Source of the DNA: Prevotella sp.
Lineage (GTDB): Bacteria > Bacteroidota > Bacteroidia > Bacteroidales > Bacteroidaceae
Assembly (NCBI GenBank): GCA_017442825.1
Contig: JAFRYZ010000014.1
Location: forward strand, 1-64,000
Reading direction: 5' to 3'
Length of the DNA: 64,000 nucleotides
Shown here: positions 27,228 to 35,415 of the stretch, in pieces
Layout: every line of letters starts with the position of its first letter
Numbering within the stretch: the first letter of the stretch is position 1
The notes under the pieces: generated by a model
The model's input: the letters and a program-made list of their open reading frames with translations, nothing else
Told to the model about the DNA's origin: nothing
The model's database searches: none
Position numbers and translations under genes: made by a program

Positions 27228-27258
27228 TTTGACCTTTGACAATTTTTTTGTACTTTTG
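27228..27258 (+). promoter_or_regulatory. Promoter of the ABC-F gene
   Basis: TTTG at 27228-27231, a 19-bp spacer, TACTTTTG at 27251-27258. The short gap also contains TTTGACC/TGACAAT-type repeat sequence shared with other gaps. Confidence 0.7.
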
Positions 27259-27280
27259 CAAACTAATAGATAATGTTCTC

Positions 27281-29224
27281 ATGATTGCCGTAGAAAACCT
27301 GAAAGTAGAATTTGGCGTAAAACCTCTGTTTGCCAATGCGAGTTTCGTTGTGAACGACCGGGACCGCATAGCTCTTGTGGGTAAGAATGGGGCGGGGAAG
27401 TCTACCCTGTTGAAGATTCTCTGTGGCAAGCAGCATCCTACTGCAGGTGTCGTGGCTATTCCTAACGATACCACGATTGGTTATCTTCCGCAAGTGATGA
27501 AACTGACCGATGAAACCACCGTGAGAGATGAGGCGCGAAAGGCGTTTGCCGATACAACAAAGCAGAAAATACGGTTAGAGAAGATGGAACGTGAGATGAG
27601 TGAACGCACTGATTATGAGAGCGAAAGTTATTTATCTCTCGTGGAAACATTTACTCGAGAACATGAACGATTCTTGATAATGGGCGGTGAAAACTATGAG
27701 GCAGAACTGGAGCGTACGCTGACTGGATTGGGCTTTATGCATGACGACCTTGATCGTCCGACGAAAGAGTTCTCAGGAGGATGGCGCATGCGAATCGAAC
27801 TGGCAAAAATTCTGCTTCAGCAACCCGACGTGCTACTGCTTGACGAACCCACCAACCACCTTGACATAGAGTCCATACAATGGCTTGAGCAGTTTCTTGT
27901 TCAACGTGCCAAGGCTGTGGTGTTGGTTAGTCACGACCGAGCCTTCATCAACCAGGTCACCCATCGAACACTTGAGATATCATGTGGACAGATTATTGAC
28001 TACAAGGTGAAATACGACGAGTATGTGAAGTTGCGTGCCGAACGGCGTGAGCAGCAGTTGCGTGCCTATGAGAACCAACAGAAAGAGATGGCAGACATGC
28101 GGGAGTTCATCAATCGTTTCCGCTATCAGGCTACCAAAGCGGTACAGGTTCAGCAGAAAATTAAGCAGCTGGAGAAAATTATACCTATCGAGATTGATGA
28201 GGTCGATCGTGCTACCATGCACTTGAAATTCCCGCCCTGTTTAAGGAGTGGCGACTATCCCGTTATCTGTGACGAGGTGGGCAAGGCATATGGCGATCAT
28301 ACAGTCTTCTCGCGCGTTAACCTTATTATAAAACGAGGCGAGAAGGTGGCATTTGTTGGTAAGAATGGCGAGGGAAAATCGACACTCGTCAGGTGTATCA
28401 TGAATGAGATTCCGTTCGATGGCAAACTGAAGGTAGGTCACAATGTACAGATAGGTTATTTCGCACAAAACCAAGCACAGCTATTGGACGAGAACCTGAC
28501 GGTATTTCAGACGATAGACAACGTGGCAAAGGGCGACGTTCGCTTGCGAATCAATGACATACTTGGAGCCTTTATGTTTGGGGGTGAGGCTTCGGAGAAG
28601 AAAGTGAAAGTGCTCAGTGGCGGTGAGCGTAGCCGTTTGGCTATGATCAAACTGCTGTTGGAACCCGTCAACCTGCTTATTCTAGACGAACCCACCAACC
28701 ATCTCGACATGGCATCGAAAGATGTATTGAAGGAAGCCATTCTCGCTTTCGACGGCACAGCCATCATCGTTAGTCACGACCGAGAGTTCCTCGACGGTTT
28801 GGTTACCAAAGTATATGAATTCGGCAATGGCCATGTCAAGGAACATCTCGGTGGCATCTATGATTGGCTTAGTTCCTCCCTTCAATCCACGCAACAGGAA
28901 GGAAAACTCGGTGCTCTCGCTGGTCAAAAAACATCCATTATAGCAGAGGCTGCTCATTCGCAGCCATCAGCCTCCGCTTCGTACCTCGAACGCAAGGAAC
29001 AGCAGAAGCGAATGAAAAAGGCGGAAAAGGCGGTCAAGGAGTGTGAGGCAAAGATAGCGCAGCTGGAGCAGCGCATCAAGGAAATGGACGACTTGCTGTG
29101 CCAGCCCGACCATGCTGCCGACATGGAACTCATCACCGAATACACTTCCACCCGCAAAGTCCTCGACGAAGAGAATGACCGATGGATACTGCTCTCCGAA
29201 CGGTTGGAAGAGTTGCAGCACTGA
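27281..29224 (+). CDS. ABC-F family ATPase (Uup/EttA type)
   Basis: Start at 27281 (MIAVENLKVEFGVKPLF), since the longer frame crosses the promoter. 647 residues, two ATPase domains without membrane segments: GKNGAGKSTLLKIL, FSGGWRMRIELAKILLQQPDVLLLDEPTNHLD, the ABC-F linker, then GKNGEGKSTLVRCI, LSGGERSRLAMIKLLLEPVNLLILDEPTNHLD, and a C-terminal coiled coil (about 570-645). ABC-F proteins act on ribosomes; members protect translation or modulate 50S function. No resistance phenotype can be read from the sequence. Confidence 0.93.
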   Translation: MIAVENLKVEFGVKPLFANASFVVNDRDRIALVGKNGAGKSTLLKILCGKQHPTAGVVAIPNDTTIGYLPQVMKLTDETTVRDEARKAFADTTKQKIRLEKMEREMSERTDYESESYLSLVETFTREHERFLIMGGENYEAELERTLTGLGFMHDDLDRPTKEFSGGWRMRIELAKILLQQPDVLLLDEPTNHLDIESIQWLEQFLVQRAKAVVLVSHDRAFINQVTHRTLEISCGQIIDYKVKYDEYVKLRAERREQQLRAYENQQKEMADMREFINRFRYQATKAVQVQQKIKQLEKIIPIEIDEVDRATMHLKFPPCLRSGDYPVICDEVGKAYGDHTVFSRVNLIIKRGEKVAFVGKNGEGKSTLVRCIMNEIPFDGKLKVGHNVQIGYFAQNQAQLLDENLTVFQTIDNVAKGDVRLRINDILGAFMFGGEASEKKVKVLSGGERSRLAMIKLLLEPVNLLILDEPTNHLDMASKDVLKEAILAFDGTAIIVSHDREFLDGLVTKVYEFGNGHVKEHLGGIYDWLSSSLQSTQQEGKLGALAGQKTSIIAEAAHSQPSASASYLERKEQQKRMKKAEKAVKECEAKIAQLEQRIKEMDDLLCQPDHAADMELITEYTSTRKVLDEENDRWILLSERLEELQH

Positions 29225-29341
29225 CTTCTAACCATAGGTTTTGCTTAGTAAAACAAGCCCTTTTACCTTGCAAAACTATAGTTTTTTATATACCGCCCTC
29301 GTTTTTCTGGTTTTGGTTGCAAAGAATTGAGAGTGATTTCG

Positions 29342-29349
29342 TACCTTTG
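29342..29349 (+). promoter_or_regulatory. -7 box of the M13 peptidase gene
   Basis: TACCTTTG followed by CAG, 47 nt before the ATG at 29396. The -33 region is weak (TTG at 29317). Confidence 0.55.
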
Positions 29350-29395
29350 CAGTTTGAAATAGAAAAAGAACCAAAACTTAAAAATAAACACCGAT

Positions 29396-31429
29396 ATGAA
29401 AATGAAACAGGTAATACCGATGATTTTGATGGTCGCAGCCCCCGTTTCGGGCATGGCACAGGACAAGTCGGGACTGAAAATGGAGAATCTTGACAAGAAG
29501 GTTAAACCTCAGGACGACTTTTATATGTTTGCTACAGGCGGATGGCAGAAACTCAATCCGTTACCAGCTGCCTATTCGCGTTTCGGAAGTTTCGACCAGT
29601 TGCAGGAAGACAACAACAAGCGTATCAATAGCATTTTGGACGAACTGAAGAAAAAGACGTTTGCTGAAGGATCGACAGAGCGCAAGCTTGCAGACTTCTA
29701 CAAGATGGCTATGGATGTTGAGCGTCGCAACAAGGAGGGCATAGCTCCTGTGAAACCTTTGCTTGACGAATTGGAATCTTCACGTACAAAGTCAGATCTG
29801 TTGGCGTTGCAGAAGAAATATGCCGTCTTTGGCTATGGTGTGCCTTTCAGTAGTTATTTCGGAGCCGATGAGAAGAACGTCACGATGAATATCTTGAACA
29901 TTTCGCAGGGTGGACTGACGCTCGGACAGAAAGACTATTACCTGAACAACGACGAGGCTACCGTTGCTATACGTGAGGCTTACAAAGAGCACATCGTGCG
30001 CATGTTCCGTCTTTTTGGATTTACAGAAGCCCAGGCTGTTTCCAAGCGTGATGCTGTGTTCCGCTTCGAGACAGCGCTGGCTCTCATTTCCAAGAGCAAG
30101 ACTGAGTTGCGCGACCCGCAGGCTAACTACAACAAGATGACACTGAAAGAGTTCCAAACTAACTATCCCAATATTCCGCTCGAGGAACTGGCTGTTGCCG
30201 AGGGAGTGAAAGCAGAATACATCCAAGAGATGATAGTTGGTCAGCCTAAATTCATGGAAGGGCTGGACAAACTGACAGCAGCCATGACAGCTGATGACCT
30301 GCGTGCCTACATGGAGTGGGATGTCATTACAAGTGCTTCAAGTTATCTCACAGACGAGATTCGTGAAGCCAATTTTGATTTCTTTGGCAAAACCATGTCG
30401 GGCAGAAAAGAAGATTTCCCATTGTGGAAGCGTGCAACCAATCAGGTACAGAGCACCATGGGCGAGGCCTTGGGAAAGATGTATTGCGACCGATACTTCC
30501 CCGCATCGTCGAAAAAAATCATGGAGAAACTCGTGAAGAACCTGCAGACGTCGCTTGACCAACGCATCGATGCACAGACGTGGATGAGCGATTCTACCAA
30601 AGCCAACGCTCACAAGAAACTGAGTACTTTTTACGTAAAGATAGGCTATCCTAACAAGTGGAAGGACTATTCCAAACTCACTATAGATCCTTCGAAGAGT
30701 TACTACGAGAATATCCAGGCATGCCGTCGATGGAGCCACGATAGGCACATCGAGGAGAAAGCAGGAAAACCGGTTGATCGTGACGAGTGGTACATGACAC
30801 CACAGACTGTCAATGCCTATTATAATCCGACGACTAACGAAATCTGCTTCCCGGCAGGTATCCTGCAATATCCCTTCTTTGACCCTAAGGCAGACGAGGC
30901 ATTCAACTATGGTGCCATCGGTGTCGTTATAGGACACGAAATGACACACGGCTTTGACGACCAGGGACGGCAGTATGACGCCGCCGGCAATATGCACGAT
31001 TGGTGGACGGCTGCTGATGCCAAGGGCTTTGAAGAACGCGCAAATCTCTATGCCGACTTCTTCTCCAACATTAAGGTGTTGCCCGACCTGAATGCCAACG
31101 GCCGCTTCACCCTGGGTGAGAACCTTGCCGACCACGGAGGACTGCAGGTGTCGTTCTATGCCTATAAGAACGCTACAGCCAAGAAACCTCTGAAAGTGAA
31201 AGACGGTTTTACACCTGACCAGCGATTCTTTATCGCATACGCCAGTGTCTGGGGACAAAACATCACAGAGAAGGAAATACGCAATCGTGTAAAAAATGAC
31301 CCACACTCACTTGGCGAATGGCGTGTCAATGGCGCACTGCCGCACATCGACATGTGGTACGATGCCTTTAATGTGAAAGAGGGCGACAAGATGTTTATTC
31401 CGAAGAAAGAGCGTCTGGATCTTTGGTAA
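29396..31429 (+). CDS. pepO: M13 family metallopeptidase (PepO/neprilysin-like)
   Basis: 677 residues with signal peptide (MKMKQVIPMILMVAAPVSGMAQ). The M13 N-domain starts KVKPQDDFYMFATGGWQKLNP. The zinc site HEMTH is at 514-518 in VIGHEMTHGFDDQGRQYD, and the third ligand lies in GENLADHGGLQ; NAYYNPTTNEICFPAGILQYPFF precedes them as in neprilysins. It cleaves oligopeptides in the periplasm or at the surface. Monocistronic; a 9-bp repeat array follows. Confidence 0.95.
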   Translation: MKMKQVIPMILMVAAPVSGMAQDKSGLKMENLDKKVKPQDDFYMFATGGWQKLNPLPAAYSRFGSFDQLQEDNNKRINSILDELKKKTFAEGSTERKLADFYKMAMDVERRNKEGIAPVKPLLDELESSRTKSDLLALQKKYAVFGYGVPFSSYFGADEKNVTMNILNISQGGLTLGQKDYYLNNDEATVAIREAYKEHIVRMFRLFGFTEAQAVSKRDAVFRFETALALISKSKTELRDPQANYNKMTLKEFQTNYPNIPLEELAVAEGVKAEYIQEMIVGQPKFMEGLDKLTAAMTADDLRAYMEWDVITSASSYLTDEIREANFDFFGKTMSGRKEDFPLWKRATNQVQSTMGEALGKMYCDRYFPASSKKIMEKLVKNLQTSLDQRIDAQTWMSDSTKANAHKKLSTFYVKIGYPNKWKDYSKLTIDPSKSYYENIQACRRWSHDRHIEEKAGKPVDRDEWYMTPQTVNAYYNPTTNEICFPAGILQYPFFDPKADEAFNYGAIGVVIGHEMTHGFDDQGRQYDAAGNMHDWWTAADAKGFEERANLYADFFSNIKVLPDLNANGRFTLGENLADHGGLQVSFYAYKNATAKKPLKVKDGFTPDQRFFIAYASVWGQNITEKEIRNRVKNDPHSLGEWRVNGALPHIDMWYDAFNVKEGDKMFIPKKERLDLW

Positions 31430-31447
31430 AAAGACTGCCATCAGAGT

Positions 31448-31497
31448 ATTCTGATTACTCCGATTATTCCGAATACTCTGATTACTCCGATTACCCT
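31448..31497. repeat. 9-bp degenerate tandem array between pepO and metA
   Basis: Units ATTACTCCG, ATTATTCCG, AATACTCTG, ATTACTCCG, ATTACCCTG. The reverse complement of the same consensus recurs at about 45588-45626 before gltA. Confidence 0.7.
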
Positions 31498-31517
31498 GAA
31501 AAATCAATAGTCAACCC

Positions 31518-32435
31518 ATGCCACTACGACTTCCCGACAGGCTTCCGGCCATAGACCTGCTGAAGAAAGAGAACATCTTCGTCATGGATGACTCGCGTGC
31601 CCACACGCAGGACATCCGTCCCTTGCGCATCGTCATACTGAACCTGATGCCCCTGAAGGTCACCACAGAGACCGACCTCATACGCCTGCTGTCGAACACA
31701 CCCTTGCAGCTGGAAATCAGCTTCATGAAGCTACAGAGCCATACGCCTAAGAACACCCCTGTGGAGCACATGATGATGTTCTACCGTAGTTTCGAAGAGA
31801 TGCGCACCGAGAAATACGATGGTATGATTATCACAGGAGCTCCTGTAGAGACACTTCCTTTCGAGGAAGTGGAGTACTGGGACGAAATCAGTGAAATCTT
31901 CGATTGGGCACATACCCACGTCACCTCAACGCTCTATATTTGTTGGGCTGCACAAGCAGGACTCTATTACCACTATGGGGTGCCCAAGTATCCGTTGGAG
32001 AAGAAGATGTTCGGCATCTTCCCGCAATATCCGTTAGACCCCTCGCTGCCCATATTCAGAGGCTTCGACGACGTCTTCTCCATGCCGCAGAGCCGGCATA
32101 CGGAGATTCACCGCGAAGACATCCTCCGGCGCAAGGCGCTCACCCTCATCTCTGAGTCGCCGGAGAGCGGAGTAAGCATGGTCCTGGCACGCAACGGACG
32201 CGAGATATTCATCACCGGACACCTGGAATATGCTCCCGACACGCTGGACAAGGAGTACAGGCGCGACGCCGGAAAGCGCGACGACGTGGAGATGCCCGTC
32301 AACTACTATATGGACGACAACCCCGACAATCCGCCGTTGGTCACCTGGAGAGCCCATGCCAACCTGCTCTTCGCCAACTGGATTAACTATTACGTCTATC
32401 AAGAAACACCATACAACATAGAAGACATTGGGTGA
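31518..32435 (+). CDS. metA: Homoserine O-acyltransferase MetA, predicted acetyl-CoA dependent
   Basis: 305 residues, full length. Catalytic Cys142 (TLYICWAAQ), His235 and Glu237 (ITGHLEY) are present. Residue 111, in GAPVETLPF, is Glu; in this family Glu111 goes with acetyl-CoA and Gly111 (as in E. coli) with succinyl-CoA. It commits homoserine to methionine synthesis. The stop codon overlaps the GTG start of the U32 gene by 4 nt (GTGA). Confidence 0.95.
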   Translation: MPLRLPDRLPAIDLLKKENIFVMDDSRAHTQDIRPLRIVILNLMPLKVTTETDLIRLLSNTPLQLEISFMKLQSHTPKNTPVEHMMMFYRSFEEMRTEKYDGMIITGAPVETLPFEEVEYWDEISEIFDWAHTHVTSTLYICWAAQAGLYYHYGVPKYPLEKKMFGIFPQYPLDPSLPIFRGFDDVFSMPQSRHTEIHREDILRRKALTLISESPESGVSMVLARNGREIFITGHLEYAPDTLDKEYRRDAGKRDDVEMPVNYYMDDNPDNPPLVTWRAHANLLFANWINYYVYQETPYNIEDIG

Positions 32436-34435
32436 AAGCAATAGAACTTCTGGCTCCAGCCAAGAACTTAGCATGCGGCATCGCTGCCATTGAGCATGGT
32501 GCCGATGCCGTCTACATAGGAGCACAACGCTTTGGGGCGCGTGCTGCCGCAGGCAACTCCGTAGACGACATCGCGGAGCTATGTCGCTATGCCCATCAGT
32601 TTGGTGCCAAAGTCTATGTCACCGTCAACACCATCATCTACGATGACGAGCTGGAAGACACCCGACGGCTCATGGAACAGCTCAGAAGGGTAGGGGCTGA
32701 TGCCTTCCTCGTACAGGACATGGGAATAGCCTCCCCCCGGTCCATCCCCGTCGTGGGAGGGCGTGAAGTTAGTTCTTTGGAGGGGGCTTCCCTCCACGCT
32801 TCTACCCAGACCGACAACCGCACGGCAGAGAAGGTGCGCTGGCTGCGCTCACTGGGATTCAGCCGTGTCGTCCTCGCACGGGAGCTATCCATTCGTGAGA
32901 TAGCCGAGATTCATCGCGAGGTGCCCGACGTGGAACTGGAAGTCTTCGTGCACGGAGCCCTCTGCGTGAGCTATTCCGGCATCTGCTATGCCTCGCAGTA
33001 TTGTTTCGGACGCAGCGCCAACCGAGGCGCCTGCGCACAGTTCTGCCGCCTGAAGTTCGACTTGAAGGATAGTGAAGGCAACGTCATAGAGCACCAGCGC
33101 CACCTGCTTTCGCTCCGTGACATGTGCCGCATAGACTATCTTGAAGAACTCATCGAGGCAGGAGCCTGCTCGTTCAAGATTGAAGGACGGCTGAAGGATG
33201 TGGGCTATGTGAAGAACGTCGTGGCGGCTTACAGCCAGCGGCTGGACGAGATTGTCGCCCGTCATCCGGACAGCTACCGCCGTGCCTCGTTCGGGCGTAC
33301 CACCTATTTCTTTACGCCCGACCTGAAGAAGACTTTCAACCGAGGCTTCACTAACTATTTCCTGCACGGGCGACAGGGTGACATTACCTCTTTCGACACA
33401 CCGAAAGCTATGGGCGAATATGTGGGAAGGGTGAAGGAGATTCGCCGTAACATGTTCACCGTAGCTGGGACGGCAGCTTTCGCCAATGGTGACGGGCTCT
33501 GCTTCTTCAACGACGACCGTCAGCTGGAAGGCTTCCGCGTGAACCGTGCTGAGGGCAACCGGCTGTTTCCTTTGAGGATGCCCGACAGCCTGCAACCCGG
33601 GACGGCGCTGTATCGCAATCAGGATGTGGCGTTTGAGAAACTGCTCTCTGGCAAGACTGCCGAACGGAAGATACCCCTTGTCATGCAGCTGGCTGAATCA
33701 GAAGACGGCTTCCTGCTGACCGTTTCAATGGACATCCGTCAGTCCTCCCCTTCGGAAGGTCGTCAGCCATCCCCTTCGGAAGACTTTCAGTCCTCCCTTT
33801 CGGTAGACCGTCAGCCATTTAAAGCTTCCGCTTCCATCGTTTGTGAGAAGCAACTGGCTCAGAAGCCCCAGCGCGAAAACATCATTCGCCAGCTCACTAA
33901 GTTAGGAAATACACCATATTGTTGTGACCACATAGAGATAGATGAAGGTGCGGATAAGTATTTCATTCCCAGCAGTATGCTGGCAGAGCTCAGAAGGAAA
34001 GCTATAATGGCAATAACTCCCGTATCTCCGTCTCCTTCCACCCAGGATTCCGTCCCTTCCGTTCCCCAGGATTCCGTTCCGTCTGCCCCTCAGGATTCCG
34101 TCCCTTCCGTTCGGTCTGTTGTGGCATTGCCACAACAACCTCTGCCCACCTACCCGTACCCCTACATGTACAACATCGCCAATCGCCAGGCGCGTGCTTT
34201 CTACGAAGCCCAGGGTCTGCATCCTCTTGCCCCCGCCTTCGAGTTGTCGCGTCCACGCGAGGCCGTACTCATGCAATGTCGCCATTGCCTGCGTTATGCG
34301 TTGGGCTGTTGTGTGAAGCATGGCGGGCAGAAACCCTCGTGGCGCGAACCTCTCTATCTGGAGTTGCCTGACCGCCGCCGGTTCCGTTTGGAGTTTGATT
34401 GTAAACATTGTCAGATGAATATCTATGCTGAATAG
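32432..34435 (+). CDS. U32 family peptidase/RNA-modification protein with inserted low-complexity segments
   Basis: 667 residues from a GTG start. The U32 core is clear: IELLAPAKNLACGIAAIEHGADAVYIGAQRFGARAAAGNS and the Cys-rich VFVHGALCVSYSGICYASQYCFGRSANRGACAQFCRLKF. U32 members include RlhA and TrhP (tRNA/rRNA hydroxylation) as well as putative collagenases. Three segments look inserted: about residues 105-122 (PRSIPVVGGREVSSLEGA), about 437-463 (three 8-residue Q-S/P-S-x-S-x-x-x repeats) and about 538-561 (QDSVPSVP repeats). The first matches a repeat in the Ca-ATPase gene. A C-terminal CxxC pair (CKHCQ) is present. Overlaps the next gene by 11 nt. Confidence 0.9.
   Translation: MKAIELLAPAKNLACGIAAIEHGADAVYIGAQRFGARAAAGNSVDDIAELCRYAHQFGAKVYVTVNTIIYDDELEDTRRLMEQLRRVGADAFLVQDMGIASPRSIPVVGGREVSSLEGASLHASTQTDNRTAEKVRWLRSLGFSRVVLARELSIREIAEIHREVPDVELEVFVHGALCVSYSGICYASQYCFGRSANRGACAQFCRLKFDLKDSEGNVIEHQRHLLSLRDMCRIDYLEELIEAGACSFKIEGRLKDVGYVKNVVAAYSQRLDEIVARHPDSYRRASFGRTTYFFTPDLKKTFNRGFTNYFLHGRQGDITSFDTPKAMGEYVGRVKEIRRNMFTVAGTAAFANGDGLCFFNDDRQLEGFRVNRAEGNRLFPLRMPDSLQPGTALYRNQDVAFEKLLSGKTAERKIPLVMQLAESEDGFLLTVSMDIRQSSPSEGRQPSPSEDFQSSLSVDRQPFKASASIVCEKQLAQKPQRENIIRQLTKLGNTPYCCDHIEIDEGADKYFIPSSMLAELRRKAIMAITPVSPSPSTQDSVPSVPQDSVPSAPQDSVPSVRSVVALPQQPLPTYPYPYMYNIANRQARAFYEAQGLHPLAPAFELSRPREAVLMQCRHCLRYALGCCVKHGGQKPSWREPLYLELPDRRRFRLEFDCKHCQMNIYAE
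33740..33820 (+). repeat. 24-bp in-frame tandem repeat in the U32 gene
   Basis: Three units plus a partial unit, each encoding Q-[SP]-S-x-S-x-x-x. Neighbouring family members would not be expected to have this segment. Confidence 0.7.
34043..34114 (+). repeat. Second 24-bp in-frame tandem repeat in the U32 gene
   Basis: Three units encoding QDSVPSVP, QDSVPSAP, QDSVPSVR, with only a few base changes between units. Confidence 0.75.
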
Positions 34436-35360
34436 TAGAAACCTGTTGTCCCTGTTTGTCCTTGTTGCGATGATGTGTAGTTGCTACCGTGACCGCACTC
34501 CTTCGCGTTTTCAGTTCCGCGACACGCTGCAGATTGCCGACACGCTGACCGCTGAGCAGCAAGACTCTATCAGCTTCCTGCATCAGCATCATTTCTCCGA
34601 GAACTTCAACTTCATCGTGCGTGCCGACTCGCTGAATCTCCTGAAGCAGCAGCCGGAAGAGTTGCTCACGGGCATGCCTACCGACTCGTTTGCCGTGAAG
34701 AAAGGCAAGCGCATGGTTGTTGCGGACATCCGCATCCTGCCCGACGATGCCGTCGATTCGGTTTGGGTGAAGTTGGCGACGGAGAACTATGAGTTCGGAT
34801 GGATTCAGGAGTCACAGATGTTGAAGAAGGTAGACCCCGACGACCCCATCTCGCAGTTCATCTCCACCTTCTCCGACCGTCATCTCATCTATTTCCTCCT
34901 CATCATCAGTCTCATGGCGGCAGCCTATTTCTATCGGCGGATGCGGCAGCATAGTGACAAGATCGTGCACTTCAACGACATCCCGTCGCCTTATCCGATG
35001 GCGCTGGCACTCATCGTCGCCGCCGCTGCCACCTTCTATGCCAGCATCCAGCTCTTCGCTCCCGAAGCATGGCGCGAGTTCTACTTCCATCCTTCGCTCA
35101 ATCCCTTCGAACAGCCTTTGCTCCTGGCGTTGTTCCTCACGTCGGTATGGCTGATGCTGATTGTGGGTATAGCCGCTGTTGACGAGGTGCGCCGCTGTCT
35201 GTCCTTCAACGCTGCCGTTTCCTACCTCATGCGTTTGGCGGCAGTCTGTGCGTTCAATTATATCCTCTTTAGCATCAGTACCTTATATTATGTCGGCTAC
35301 CCCCTCTTGGTTGCTTACGTATGGTTTGCCGTCGGCAAGTATCGAAATCATAATAAATAG
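34425..35360 (+). CDS. Lipoprotein with C-terminal membrane segments, function unknown
   Basis: 311 residues. A lipoprotein signal (LFVLVAMMCSC, Cys about 20) is followed by a soluble domain (about 25-145) with an SH3-like segment (VWVKLATENYEFGWIQESQML). Then come about four membrane segments: LIYFLLIISLMAAAYFY, MALALIVAAAATFYASIQLF, LLLALFLTSVWLMLIVGIAAV and a final pair. A lipobox plus several membrane segments is unusual. Starts 11 nt before the end of the U32 gene, so it is part of the metA-U32 operon. I do not recognise the family. Confidence 0.75.
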   Translation: MLNSRNLLSLFVLVAMMCSCYRDRTPSRFQFRDTLQIADTLTAEQQDSISFLHQHHFSENFNFIVRADSLNLLKQQPEELLTGMPTDSFAVKKGKRMVVADIRILPDDAVDSVWVKLATENYEFGWIQESQMLKKVDPDDPISQFISTFSDRHLIYFLLIISLMAAAYFYRRMRQHSDKIVHFNDIPSPYPMALALIVAAAATFYASIQLFAPEAWREFYFHPSLNPFEQPLLLALFLTSVWLMLIVGIAAVDEVRRCLSFNAAVSYLMRLAAVCAFNYILFSISTLYYVGYPLLVAYVWFAVGKYRNHNK

Positions 35361-35363
35361 GGA

Positions 35364-35394
35364 TTGTACAGGCGGGGATTTCTTCGTACTTTTG
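35364..35394 (+). promoter_or_regulatory. Promoter of the second TonB receptor
   Basis: TTG at 35364-35366 and TACTTTTG at 35387-35394. Transcription would begin near 35401, which makes the ATG at 35404 almost leaderless and favours the ATG at 35416. Confidence 0.6.
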
Positions 35395-35415
35395 CAGCCG
35401 TAAATGACGAAGATT

